A stretch of 64,000 nucleotides of DNA. Source: Cylicocyclus nassatus (Eukaryota; Nematoda; Chromadorea; Rhabditida; Strongylidae). Below the pieces are notes generated by a model. The model was not told the DNA's origin and searched no databases. It saw only the letters and a program-made list of their open reading frames with translations. Below are positions 45,265-58,700 of this stretch, one piece after another. Both the position numbers and the translations under genes were made by a program. The stretch spans positions 46,458,941 to 46,522,940 of the forward strand of contig CATQJL010000112.1 of the NCBI GenBank assembly GCA_958299035.1. Direction: 5' to 3'. Positions within the stretch are counted from its first letter, which is position 1. The number at the start of each line of letters is the position of its first letter.

Positions 45265-46635
45265 TCTCTCTTGTCTTCGTTGTGTATACTGTTTTCTTCA
45301 TATAGCTGTTGTATGTATATCCATGTACATTATGTTGAATAATGATAAAGGCATTCCTAAATTTAAATTTGTGTCATTTTCAAGTCTTCCTATTAGATCC
45401 AAAACTGCTAACGACCGATAAGATCTGGTACAATGATCTCCTTCAGATCAAAACGTTTTGGTCTTGCTAGCATTAGTTCGAACTCAGTAGTGGGTGATTC
45501 GCTGAAAATCCATTTTACTGAAATTAAAGCGAACTGTAGTCTAAATTCCGTTAGCGTCTTTACCATCCGGTGAATCTCGTCTGTGAAGTACAGAATGAGT
45601 TTCAGTTCAGCATTCTTGACTTGCGGACACAAATTCTGCGCAGGTAATGGATACTAGACCTATTGCTGTTGTATTCATGGTGTCTAAATATTGTGACTCG
45701 AATTCACAATCAAAGTAAAAATTAAGATTATGGACTTCATGATTGCTGGCTCTTTTTCACCTCTCCTTACAGAATTCTATTGGAAACTCATCCGTAGCGT
45801 TTTTTCAAATGTTATCTTGAGCAGAACTGAGATAGACTTGCTTTTACCAAAAACTATGTATGCCTCATTACTGAAGTAGCAGATATGCAATAAAGGAGTT
45901 TGGTCAGCACACAGATAATAACACCAGATTAACTCACTTGCGGAACAGGACACGAAAACTGCATGATATACCGGAACAACCAACGCATGACGCAACATTT
46001 CACTTAGAAGTTCATGCAACAGGAAATTTTTGGTTTGTAGGGTTTGGTCATCCCTCGCAAGGTTTGGTCATAATGGTGTGGTCTGTCTAACCACCACTTG
46101 CTTTGGCGCAGAAGCTCTGAAGCAATCCAAAAATGGTGGGCAGCTGTGCAAATGTGGAAGCGACACTGTGAGAACCCTGAATATAGTAGGATCAACGATG
46201 TTTTCTTTGAACAGATGCTTTCCAGTTTAGAGCACTAGCAGATTATCTCCATGAGATTGAGGCATCCAAAAATGTGGAAAAAAAAAGAACCTCGTAGTTG
46301 CAAACACTCGGCACGATGCGCGGTCTATGTTTTCCCTTTGAGAAAGGCCGGAGGGAAAAAGCGCAGCACGAAGCTATATAAGGAAGAGAAAAATGCTCAG
46401 AATACTGCAAAATTGGGGAGAAAGCGCAAAGTTTGCAAATGCGGTGATATCACCATAAAAACCTCACAAAAAACCAACCTTGTCAGAAATGAATTTAGAA
46501 AAATATCCTAGCTGCATCTCATCGTTAAGCAGGTTTCACATTATTAAAACGCGATCACCATCGAAGCGTATTTTGGGCGAAATATTAGGTGGTTAATTAG
46601 TTCGTTCGCGTTTTTTCTTTTGTTATAGTTGTTTC

Positions 46636-46826
46636 ACAGGCCCCAGCCAGACTTCGCTCAAGAAGGCCCGAAAGCGCTCAAAAGCGCCCAGAAGCGCCCA
46701 GATTTCTCAAAAGTCTCTTCCCTTTTTGGTGTGAGTGGAGATTAGAAAACTAGAGAAATTTGGGTGCTTTTGGGAGCTTTTGAGCGCTTTTGGGCGCTTT
46801 TGAGCAAAGTGTAGCCGGAGCCTCAG
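46636..46826. mobile_element. Foldback MITE with AGCGCTCAAAAGCGCCC arms
   Basis: The left arm reads CAGGCCCCAGCCAGACTTCG, then CTCAAGAAGGCCCG and AAGCGCTCAAAAGCGCCCA. The right arm is the inverse with scattered changes (starting CTGAGGCTCCGGCTACACTT on the minus strand). No frame. Confidence 0.7.
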
Positions 46827-49395
46827 TATTTTGCAAAGTATTTGGCAACGTGTTTGCATGCGTTCGGAGGCTCTAAGTCTGCTCTAAAAACTACTCTCAC
46901 TATCTTCTCAATCTTTGAGAATTTCATTGAAAAATCCGACTGCAATCCGAAAAATCCGACTGCAATCCGAAAAAAAAAACGAAAATTTTATTTTCGACAT
47001 CTTTTTCTCTCTTAGTCTTTCCCGCTAATCATTGATAAAATTTAATCAAAAAGCCTGACAACAGTTGCAAACTACAGACTTATCATTTATGCACTACTGT
47101 CAATATTTATGCTTGCTCACTTCCTTTCACCAACCGTTTAATGTCATTTTTGCAAAAGTCGGGAACAAGACTTGGCGCAAAGGCGTTCGTCGTTTCGCGT
47201 ACGTGTGGTGTTTCCCCCAAAATCTGAATTTTGGGGTAAGCAACCTATACCGTCGATGGATGATTAAAGACCTTCCTGTCTGCCAACTCTGTAGTTCGCC
47301 GACCATCCACTCTCAGGGACTGACCATACTATTCCAGGAGGTGATTCCTGCGACTCCTTTAATCCTTGCAATTCTGGTGATTTCTCTCAATTTCCGATGT
47401 GCCGCACTACGGAGCGCTTTGCCAATTTCAGTGTGCATTGTTTTTTCGCAATATACAATATTACGGGACCCGCAGGATCACAGGAATCGCAGGAGTTGCA
47501 GGAATCATAGGAATAGCATGGCCGGTCTCTCAAGGTGCTTTCCTATGCCTAACGTTGACGCCGAAGAGACGTCAAAGTGCAGACTTATCTCCAAGCTTGT
47601 AAGATGAATTTTTGGGGAAATCTAGCACCTACAGTAGAGCTTGCGGCAGGTGCATTCTATCTTTTTCAAGCATCAAACCTCAAGATGCAGCCTAACATAG
47701 TTGTCGGAAATGGAATTTTCACACGCATTTTCCGGATTGTGGTCGATTTTTTCATTTGACTTCCAAAGAATTGAGAAAATAATGATAGCAGTTTGGTGGA
47801 GCAGAATTAAAGCTTCCAGATGCATGCAAACACTTTGCCATATGCTTTGCAAAATAATGAGAAAAAACTAAAACAAAAAATGCAAAGAAACTTATAATAC
47901 AACTTAACAGTTGCTCGAAGCCACCACGACTAACGTCATCCAATGGGGGTCCCATATTCTTTCTCAAAAATACGGAAGTGCTTTCGAAGAAGAGACGTGG
48001 TCTTATCTATATCCTACCCTTTTGAGATCAATTTTTTCGACCCAGAAATTTTTTGCCTAAAATGGAATTCTGTAAATCTCAGAGTTATAATGAAGCTAGA
48101 ATGGAATAGGAGTAATTACAATTTTTTAGTCACGCAAACTCCCTCCATACATGTCAAATTGTCAGGAGGGGTCATCCTCAATCTGAACAAAAAAATTTCA
48201 ATTAATTTCTACCACAAAATTTTTTGTGCCAGCTCGCTCAATCAGTGGATTTTTTTATGTGTTTTTTTTAACTTCGATCCAAGCTCCACGAGATGTGAGC
48301 GTAATATTCGCATCCACGATCTGATGCGTCTACGTCACACGCAAATATTTGAACTCTCTGTTGTCCTCGTCACGGTCACATTGTGTTGCGTTTTGTGCCT
48401 CAGCTGTAGGGCTCATGAACGAAGAGACCGAGGTAGCTATTCACAAGGGAAACCCAAAAAAGTCATTTGATTAGGTCCTGCTTTGGCAAAGGTTGAATGT
48501 GATTGCGTCGCCGGACTACATTCTGAGAGAATGGCGTTAGGTTGATTATAGGTTATAGGTTCGAATCGACAAGCTTAAGTCAGATGCCTTTCGACTAGCA
48601 CCGTATCAGCATGCCCTACAGGAATGTCAACTCCAATTTGATCACTTCAAGATACGGCGTCCCGAAGATTACATACTGTGATCACTGATAACTCTTCTAC
48701 TTCAATGCACTTCGCCCATGTTCAGGCACCATTCTGTAGAGCTGGTTCCAAAAGAAAGCAAGGAGTGAACCCCTGATTACCCTTCTTGTTACTGTAGAAT
48801 TGTGTTGAAGCGATCAAAGTCGGTTTGAGCCAGTAAAAGACAGATTTTGCCTTGGGTAAGAAGGTAAGAAACCATTAGTTCAAAAATTCTCACGTAATTT
48901 AATTAGAATTACATCTTAAGCATGAAATTCACATTCAAACTAAGGCTTCTTTTATCAGCTATACTAGGTATAGCGTAAAAATTGATTTTTCAGTTCTACT
49001 GTCGTATTTGGCTGGCCAAAGAATCCAAATTGAAAATTTGTTTTAGGCAGGATCTCCAGTTATTCGGTGCAATGGTCGATTTACCGTACACTAATGTTAC
49101 AGTAGGTAGATCATAGCAGAAAACCCGGCACAAAATATCTCAAATCTCTCAATGCGGTTTCCATGGTACGGTACGGGCAGAGGCTCATGCTAGTCCAACC
49201 AAATATCTAAGGATTGATGATTTGCCTACTTTTTTATATTTTTTTTACCCAAAAAGCAAATCTTATTCATGAACTTCTTAAACTAACTGATAACGAATAT
49301 GTTAGTCTTGGGGTCCACGATTAACTTGTAGCAAATTCTTGATTTTACGAAAGTCTTACTATACTACATGCGCACTCCCATGCAGGACGAGAACT

Positions 49396-49592
49396 GTGGC
49401 CGTATTCATCGACGAACCCAGTAGGTTCCGCTACCCAGTAGGTACGCGAAAAAAGTCCCGCTGTGTCGGATCGATATTCACAAAACGCATTACCGGGTTC
49501 GCGAACCCTCTAGCTCCGTGAATAGCGATCTCGTGGGTTGAGCCTACCCAGTGGGTTCCGGAACCCACTAGGTTCGTGATGAATACGGCCAC
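49396..49592. mobile_element. Foldback MITE, GTGGCCGTATTCATC ends
   Basis: Inverted ends GTGGCCGTATTCATC followed by ACGAACC and GGGTTCCG-like blocks; interior about 100 bp. There is no coding frame and no certain target duplication. Confidence 0.75.
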
Positions 49593-51119
49593 TGGACGTT
49601 ACATTCGTGATCAGCACCTGAAAACCTCAAAATCAATCACTCATGTTGGTCCATACCAAATAGTCACCTAACTCGAATGCTAGCATACCTAGCACCTTTG
49701 CCCACCCTCTGGGCAAATTTCCTGGCACATACAAATTCAATAGTATACCACTTTGGAATTTACGATCCAGCCCATGGTTGCATTGGTAAGGTACCCCGCA
49801 TCTAAAAAGAAACTGTGAAACTAAAGATAACATGTTAAAAATAGCTTGCTTCTTTGAATGCGTTAAACAAGCTCCACCCAAAAGTCCGAGTTCTATGTTA
49901 TTATTGTTGTCGGGCGGGCCTTTCCATGGAGCTGATCTCGGATGTGAGGTCCAAATGTGAAAGCCCCAAAATTGCCCATTTCTGACGCCATATTCTGTCA
50001 GACTTGGACGATTGCTCCGGCGTTCGTATGTAACAAGAAACCTCGTTGTATGCAACAGTGCCATATCACAGTATGGGTTGACGTTGCTTGTCACGTTAGA
50101 ACGCGTCACGGCAATATTCGTAGGTGGGTGGAGCGAAAAGAGGGGGCAGAGCGCAAAAGAGAATTTCCGATTTCCACGTCCAAATCCTTTTTGGAAGAAA
50201 CACTAGAGGGGAGTAAGCAGTTAAGCAGTTGATGTACTTTTAGGGCCTAATCTAGGAAATATAGAAATCGGGCGCAGGGATTTTGGGTGGACGATGCCTT
50301 CAAGGATGTGAACGGCGGCACATGGGAATGCCATGGCGATCAGTTTCAAAGAAGATCTTTATAGTATATGGATTATCTGACTAGTCAACTGAGAAAATGT
50401 TGTTACGCTGAAGTCGTAAGATTGCAGTTCAACCCCCCCCCCCCCTCCCCGCCCCCAGCATCTTGCGCTCTCCTCAAATTAGCTCGCTTAACCAAAAGTC
50501 CTCCTCACAGATTCCACGAAATTTCTGAAAACAATTTTTATCTTGTCTCATGTCAGCTTTTCACTCGGTTATCTCTCTGCACATCATTAGGGTTTTATAT
50601 CAAGACTTAGAAACTTTGTATTATACTGGCAGAATTTCCCAAAAGTTGGGGAATTGGGGTTCAAAAAAATATGTTAACACCGCACAGCGGTATCTTATCG
50701 CAGAAGTGCGTTAGATGGGCATGACTGTAAGATCTCGGTCCCCACGAGATTCCACTTGCCACTCGATGACAATATTCAATTGTCTATTACTCGAAGGATA
50801 GGGTAGAACACTAATTCACAAAGTATATGCAACTACGCATTGTAGTTTCACAGTATTAGACCCAAAAACACTTGGCAAATAGCCAAATCGCGGCGACTGT
50901 AAGATAAGCCCAAAGCCTTGATGGTCATCTACATAAAATGCTATCCGTCCTAAACCGACTACTGCGATCGGCTCCACATACCCTAGAAGTAAATCTTGCA
51001 AAAATTATGAGAAACCTGTTTCAATGTTTGAGAAAATCACCTGTTCGAAAATTTCAGAAATTAATCCATTGAAGAAATATACCTTCAGCACGAATAAGCC
51101 TCAGCCTAAAGTACTCGAT

Positions 51120-52090
51120 CATCTCAAACTATAATGGTTCACATTCTGTGGGCTCTTCAACAATTTCAATCCAAAATTAGAGAAAATAATTGAGAGATTC
51201 TCATTATTAGGCCTATTATAAAAACACTTCGAACACGACAACACTTTAACACTAACACACCACTTTTTACCTCTTTTCAGAAGTCATTTTCTTTACTATT
51301 ATATACTCCTGTGGTCACTAAGATAACTGCCGAAGTTTCGCACTCATTTTGCCATGTCCGACTAACTAATTTTTGAAATTTTCATACACTTTTTCCTCAT
51401 TAACAAGCGAATAGAGAAAAACAAAATGCAATGCAGTAGATTTTTAATATTTAGGGCTTGCTTTCAAAAATTTCAAACTTATTTTTAGATGCTATCAATA
51501 ATTTTTCTGATGCTATCAAAATGGTAAATACCAGCAAAACTCAAACCTCATAGAACATCACCTGGCTTGCGACTAAGATATCATTTGATGTAGCTTTTTC
51601 TCCTCTTTCAACCAGGTGTTCATGACTCTATTTATTTTTATTCATGGATAAATCATCGTAAATCATGTTTTTTTTGGGTGCCCAAGCTGTACCCGGAAAA
51701 ATAGAGACTGGATATTTGAATCCGCAAATGCTCGCTCTGCAAAAATACTCTCGAATCATAACCATTATTAGAAATTCCAGATTCTGAAGAATTGTTGATC
51801 TATGGTGCGTTTGTGTCTGACATAGGCCTGCCAAAATTCGGAGAATTCTGCAAAAATTCTAATAACTATGACGAGTTACAGAATGGAGAAAGAAAATGTT
51901 TCATATTCTGTAATGTGCTCCATCCAGTTACTTGGAATTTTTCTTGGGGCAGATATAGAAAATTTGACAAAATGGCCAAACTTGATTGTGGCAATAACCA
52001 CGAAGTGCATGTTTTTATATTCGAGAGCTCATTCTCTTGACTGAAATAAAAATATAGCCATTCAAAAGAGGTTTATCAAATGCAACCAAA
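51120..52090. repeat. Worn relative of mariner-type MITE C
   Basis: Landmarks shared in order with 22.9-23.5 kb: CTCATAGAACA, GTAGCTTTTTCTCCTCTTTC, CAAGCTGTACCCGG, and an AAATAAA-AT-ATAGCCATTC stretch like 23422-23440. Terminal repeats are no longer readable, so the limits are approximate. Confidence 0.5.
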
Positions 52091-52504
52091 ATCTTTCAAG
52101 AACTTTGGATTAGCGGGATGTGGCGCTCTTGAATTGCGAAATTAATTTTTGTAAAACCTGGTAGAATTGTCTTTATCAATTTGATTTACTATTGATAAAA
52201 ACGATAAGGAAAGATAAAACTGATTGCCATAAGGTACTATGGGATACCCCTCAATTCTAATTGCTGCTTTTCGCTTCCCAGTATGGGTGTTGATCCCGGG
52301 AATTTACAGTAAGCGCAGATGAACAAACAGTTGACATTTTTTGCGGGCTGAACTACCCGAGACAAACGTCGGATTTTGTGAAAGGGCCAGACAAAAACTG
52401 CTTGAATTGCACTGGAACGGTCATGTCCGGAGTTCCACTGATTCATTCTAGGTCGTGACCCTAACGATAGGAACAGCAGGGCCTGCACCATTAACGATGA
52501 CTAG

Positions 52505-52709
52505 TGCGGGGCGAGTTCAAAGCTGCAAACGGCGCTGCCGAGGGCGCTGGCGGGGGGCGCGGCGGGGCGGCGCGGAGAGCGCAGAGTGACGGGGGTGTGT
52601 GCTGAGGCGGGCGGCGGGGCGGACGACGGCGGCGGTCGCCCCCCGCGCTCGAATTATCGGAAATCCATCGCTCGTGTGTGCGGCACGCTGTCGTCCTTCG
52701 TCATCGTGT
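52505..52709 (+). promoter_or_regulatory. GC-rich upstream region of the RGS gene
   Basis: This is a sharp GC- and CpG-rich island (GGCGGGGCGGCGCGGAG and similar) in AT-rich surroundings, ending just before the proposed first ATG. It is likely the promoter and 5' UTR. Open frames on both strands here are composition artefacts. Confidence 0.5.
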
Positions 52710-55700
52710 ATGAGCTGCACAACAATTCCACTGGCTAAGGTGAGCGGATTCTTGGAGTCGAACGAGTCCAGCAGCCCCCGTGCTGTAGCTGTCATCCGCC
52801 TGTACTGCTTGATAAGCTGCAGCCGGCTGCAGCAGCGGATCTATCGATCCGCGTACGTAAATAGACAGATTTGCAAGTGTAGCTTTGAGCTCGGCGCGTT
52901 GATCGCCTCGTCGACTGCTCGAGCCTGGATGTATCGTGACGGAGTCAAGACATCTCGAACTCGTGGCAAAAAAGGGAATGACAAAAATCTTGCCATTTTT
53001 AAGTTCACATACTTTTTCGATCCTGCTTTGAAATTTTTATAAAATCCAAAATTGCAAAAATTGACACCACAGCAACACTTAACCTTCTTCAATCAAAAAA
53101 TGTGACTTTTGCAAAAAGTAGTGCACCATCTAGGAGCAGCTGTCAGACTTTTCCTGTCTAGAAATTTTCAGGATTCTATTTTGTTACAGCAAAAATTCAA
53201 CAATACAGATGAAATTGCATAGCTTTACTTGCTCAGCCATTTAGCAGCCTCACATTCAAATAATCGATAAATGCTTACAAATATTTGTTTTACATTTGTT
53301 TAGAATTAAATACGAAGTGATTGATAGTCAAACAGCAATATTTTCAATGGATTATGAAAAAATCATCAGTACTCCTGCATCAGGCTTGTTATCTTCTGAA
53401 CTTTAGCATTATCTCTGAATTGAAAATTAAATCGCAAAATGTGAGATGAAAGAAAAATCAAAAGCTCCTTGAGAGGTTTGCAGCTTCAAAAATTTGCTCG
53501 TGCGATATTTCTTTATTTCTTGAAACACATTTTTTGCGTAAACGCCATTTGTAAGATCAAGCCTTACTTGAATTGCAAATAACGTTTATACATTCTTGTC
53601 AAGACTTGTGCTCATCTCCCTTTTCATATAATTTTTAAATCCGAACCTTGTTTAAAGGTTCCAGCTTGCTGAACAAGAAGAAGAAATTTTACTTGTTAAT
53701 AGTCTTTTTTTTAAATTTCTGACGAAGAGCTTCACACGAAAATTGCGAAAATTACTTGATTGTATTCGCAGTTTTTATAATTTTACTATAATTGTTGATT
53801 TCTGCAGGAATAAAAATTTTGTGTCAACTTACTCCTGTTTTAGTTGGACACTCTAAGCCGACGTCTTCAAGAAAGCGTTCAACTCCGCACGCACAAGTAC
53901 TTCCGGGTAGCCGTACCACAAGCGCTCACCGGGCAATCGTTAGTCGCCCTTGTCGGAGAGAAGGTGCTGCCATTCTATTGCCCCCTCTTGCTCTTTTCGA
54001 TTTGCTCTGGCACTTCTGAAAATCTTAAAAATGCTTTTGCCTAAAAATTGACTAACTGACAATTTAGTTGTAAAAACTCTTACTGCATGAATTTACTATT
54101 TACTTTCCACTGTTCAAGCTTACCCATTAAGGGTTGCGCCGAAGATGAAGCCGAAGCCGTGCATCTTGCCACCATTCTGCTCCAACATGGATACCTATTC
54201 CCGGTGATCGAACCATCCACAACTGTACGTGATGATGGAACTCTTTATCGACTTCAACGTCCGTATTTCTGGCCGTCACACGCCACGCAAACGGATAATG
54301 TAGAATACGGTAAGAAAATATGTCTACTACTGTATTCGCTCGTCATTGGCTGATCTGAACTGATAAGGAGACAATGAATATTCTGCAAAATTTTCTGATA
54401 GAAAATGTGGCAAAAGGCTTTGTCGCAATTTGATTTTTTCCGAATCCGCAACACAATGATCATTCTTCCTTCTCGAAATTAGTAAAATGCTTGTTTGCTT
54501 TCAACTTTCATCACTCTTCAAAAAAATGTGAATTCTCCAATTTTACATTTTTAATTTTCTTCCGCCTTCTTTATTGTTACATTTTATGCATTACATGCAA
54601 GTTATTTGCTAAAGATTTATGCATATCTATGTAATCCTTCATTTACAATTTTTACTTCTTGTTGCAATGATTTGGTGCTTTTTTTTCACAGACCAGCGGG
54701 CCAAGCTAAGTAGGGTAAGAGTAGACTGGATTTAAAAATATCGGATCTGTGGATTATCTTAAGAACTGAAAGTCAATGCAAAACAAATCATTTGATCGAA
54801 ATTGACAATATTGGAGCAAATCATCTCGCCGATTTTCCAAAGTTTTTTTTTGCATAAAGGCGTCCAAAATAACAATAATGAGATAACACGATTGCAAATA
54901 AGAGACCTAAAATTCATCTTATGTCATTTCATTCAACATTCTCTATGCGTTCCAACAAAGAAACGAACATCATAATTATCATTGTTACCTTTATTATTCG
55001 TTTGTTTCTTCCTATATCTCAGCTAATGCAAATCGAAGGAGACGTCTTTATTTTGTGATTTTTGGCTCACACTGCATGTGAGTTCAACTTGTTTTATATA
55101 CTACGGATATGAAATTTTGTTTTTCTGTCTAATATTACTTTATCAAAAAGAATCGTTCTGCTAATATTGGTATTTTTATTGAGATAAAACAAACTACATG
55201 CCATTGACCCATTATATGAAAAGAATCACGCAAGATCGCCTTTGTGATGAACTTTTCATTCCGATTCTTAGGGTCAAAATTAATTATCTACAGCAACCCT
55301 CGAATTTATCTCAATCCAATTTGCTTAAAAATGGTCAGCTCACTTAAAATTGCAATTCTTGGATCTGACAATGAATTAAGAAGAAGTTTGAGTAAAATGA
55401 ATATTGAGTGAATTGAAATCCCACAAAACTTCAATGAAAGTCTCTTACATGTTTCTCATCCAATTTGGCGATTGCTGCAATTTTCTTTTCTTGATTTTAG
55501 ACATCAATTGAGCTCATCCTTTATAGCCCAGAAAGTCACGAGAATCTGCGATGACGTTACTGTCTCTTTGCTTTTTCGCGCATCTTCCTTTGGGACAAGC
55601 TGATTCAAAAAACTAAAATTTTATGATCATCTTGAGGTTTTCTCACAGCATTCACCTATCACTTCAGTCTTTGAATTGGTGCTCGTGAACTTAGAGAAAT

Positions 55701-58700
55701 AAGGTGAAAATTTTGTAACCAACCATTACAAATCAAAAAACATTCGTGAGTTTTCAAGAGCTCTTAGCGACATAGTTTTGAGCTACATTTTGCAATCGCA
55801 GTCATAAATGTGCAAATTCTTGCACAGTGACAGCGATTGCAAAACGGAGCAGGAAACCACGCAAAGCTGACAGCTAAAGAAAAAGTCAGTGCTTCGGGAT
55901 AAATTACTACTTCTACATCTTTCGTATCTGTTTTGATAATGTTGACTATTAGGTTGGTCCATGAAAATTTCGAAAAATGCTGAAAATTCACACAAAAACA
56001 TCTAGTAAAACTTTCAAATTATATTTCACAATTTTTGAAACCCGCAGCAAATGCTCGACCCATGTGTATTAGTAAATTTATTCAGAAACAAGTATAATTT
56101 CGTGTCAAAAAGTCGAAAATTATGTTTATAAAAACGTCTGATCACTACAAATTTCTCGCGATTGGAAGGAGGAAACAGTAAAACCAACTGAAGATAAAAT
56201 TAGAATTTCCTGGACCTTCTAGATTCTTAAGCCAAAAAATACGATTTGAGTGCTAATGATGATGTGCAATGTGGAATCTTGCCAGGTTTTCTTTCTAGGC
56301 TATAGCAACTTGAATCATTGAAAGAACATTAGTTACATATTAGTATTTCTGTGCAGGATTTACAACTTATACATCTCTCATTTGCCCATAGAACAATTTC
56401 GGTTCATTTTCCTTTTCGATTCCGAATGTGCTATGCTGTGTTGTTGGCGGCATTCCAACACAGCCGTCTCACTGATCGATAGTCGGCCAGCAGCTATCCG
56501 GATAAGCTTCCCGGCTGGCTCGGTTAACTAACCAGCTTTCAGCCAGTTTAAAAAGAGCAGCTAAGTTGCGGTCATTGAGGCTACTGCAAGATTCTGACTA
56601 ATCCACAAAAAACAACTGGAGACGAAGCCGATATCTGTTCGCGGGTTCCGAAATCCTACGAAATATAGTGAAACTATTCGTGGTGAAATTTTACAAAATA
56701 TCGATGAGTAATTTCCAAATAAATTAAGTGGGCTCTTTGCTAGGAGTAGTCGAAGCATATCTTTACAAAAGAAGTCTAGTCTGAATTCTGGGAATTTTGG
56801 TTGCTTTTCTGAAGATTGGATCATCTTAATTTATGGTGCAATTTTTTCAAAAGTGTATCAAATCACAACAGTAAATCAACATAAGCTTTTATTTTTGATA
56901 ATGTCTTAGCAAGAAATGTTGATCTAAGGACTGCATCGTGTGAACAAGATTACACAGGAAAAAATAAGAATGAAAACACATGCTATTTTCCAGTCTCGAG
57001 AATTTCAGTCAAATTAATATTACATCTTTTGCGACATGAGCTCTGTTTTTAACTCCCAGAAAAGAAAGTCCTCGAAGCAGCTTGCATCATCGTTGTTTTA
57101 TTTTCCCTCGTGACCCAGGCTCGATGTGGGAAGTATTAGGTTGTTGCAAAAATAATGTCCGTTTTGCAAAATTTCACTTTGAAAAGCTATAACTTCGTTC
57201 AGTCTTCATATTTTTGGATGCAATCAAGACCATCAGATGCAGTAAACTTTTCGTAATCTAATGCGCACCTGCATATACTGATATCGCAGACGGGACGAAA
57301 ACCATGCGTCAGAAAACCAAAAGTTTTGCCTTTAAAAACCTCTTTTTTGAAAGATTACAAATTCCTTCAAGTTTTGTTGTTATGGCTGCTAATCAGCTTA
57401 TTTTGTAGATGCAACCCAGTAGTATACGCTTGTATAAAAAGAATTTTAGCGAAGAAGTTCTGCGAATTAAAAAGGATAGAAATCCAAAATTGTTCACTTT
57501 TTTAAGCCTATTTGTGATAGGGTTGGAAGTCCCAAACTATGAAAACTTGGAATTCTTTATGCGCTGAATAGCTAAGTTTTTCTGCATGAATTGTAGATAA
57601 GATGTCCTGACTTTAAGCCTCCAGAAATGAGCAAAGTTTCAGCGATTGCCCTAATCAGGAAAAATTTCGAACCCATAGAGTTCCAGGCATCAAGGACCTT
57701 TTTCGAAGCTCGATTTGTCAGTTCAAGTATATTCGAAAAACTTATTCAAACATGCAATAAGTAAACAATATTTATCATATACAGTAGCCATGTTCTCAGA
57801 AGAATTCGTTTTTTACGCCTGAATTGTGGCCAAGAAAGTTGGAGCAATGAAATTTCGATTTTGAGTGCGGCTGTGCAAAATGCTGGTGAGAATCTTAGAG
57901 ATGAGGTAAAAGCTTGATTTCACCACCATTAGAAAGTACATGAAGAAAGCTTTCCAATGATGTGCAGAATCTATATCGAAAAAGAAAGCCTGAAGGAGAA
58001 AAGTTATTTGGAATATACGCCTAGAAAAACGGACATTATTTTTGCGACAACCTAATATATTGTGTTCGTAAGCAAGTGAGGTAGCACATAAATTTTTCTT
58101 AGTGGATTTTTTGCCTTTGAGTTGGAAGTTACATGAGAAGGCATTCCAAAGGGCAACAACGAAGTGTGGGATAACAAAGTCGTAACTTGAAGTATGTATT
58201 ACTTATTAAATTACATAGTTAAAGGTCTATTACATTGGACATATATGTTGTCTCCCTCAAAGTGGGATTTGCAAGCAGCTCTAGATGACTTTGTTAGAAT
58301 TATTAGATTGGCTAATAAATAATTTCGGTCCTTTTACGGCTCCTGCAAATGCTGCATGCAAATCTTCACCCGATTGGTATCTCTGGAAAGGGCACTTCAA
58401 TGAGAATCGAAATTAAGCATTGTTTGAAATGAACTTATTTATATATGAAAAAAGGCGCGAAAAAGTGAAAAAAGGACCATTTTTGGACTGGGCGCAGATG
58501 TCAGAAAATTTCTTTTTTCAATCAGAAGATTTCAAAGTGGCAGACCACGTTTACTATTATGCGCCGAATAGGGAAATTGTTGTATTCATGTACCAAATAA
58601 TCATCTCTACCTTCATCAAACGAAGAAAACGAATCTTAGAACGTCAAAGAACTGAGCTCTTGGAAATTTGGCCATATTGGGGCAATAACCGTCCCTTATG

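Larger units (their letters stand above)
45265..52504. other. Gene-poor region
   Basis: Apart from the repeats listed separately I see no gene in these 7.2 kb. Long frames at 47065-47607 and 47943-48470 lack conserved motifs, splice-supported neighbours or family resemblance and are probably chance. A short run of AGGAATC/GCAGGA repeats lies at about 47470-47515. Confidence 0.5.

Noticed and set aside
47065..48470. Two frames of 180 and 175 codons
   Set aside because: No motifs, no splice-supported neighbours, and composition typical of non-coding AT-rich DNA.
48558..48567. tRNA B-box-like GGTTCGAATC
   Set aside because: No matching A box at the right distance and no cloverleaf can be drawn on either strand.
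52517..53042. Frames in the GC island on both strands
   Set aside because: Composition artefacts; only the ten codons at 52710-52739 have a donor and phase that fit the RGS gene.
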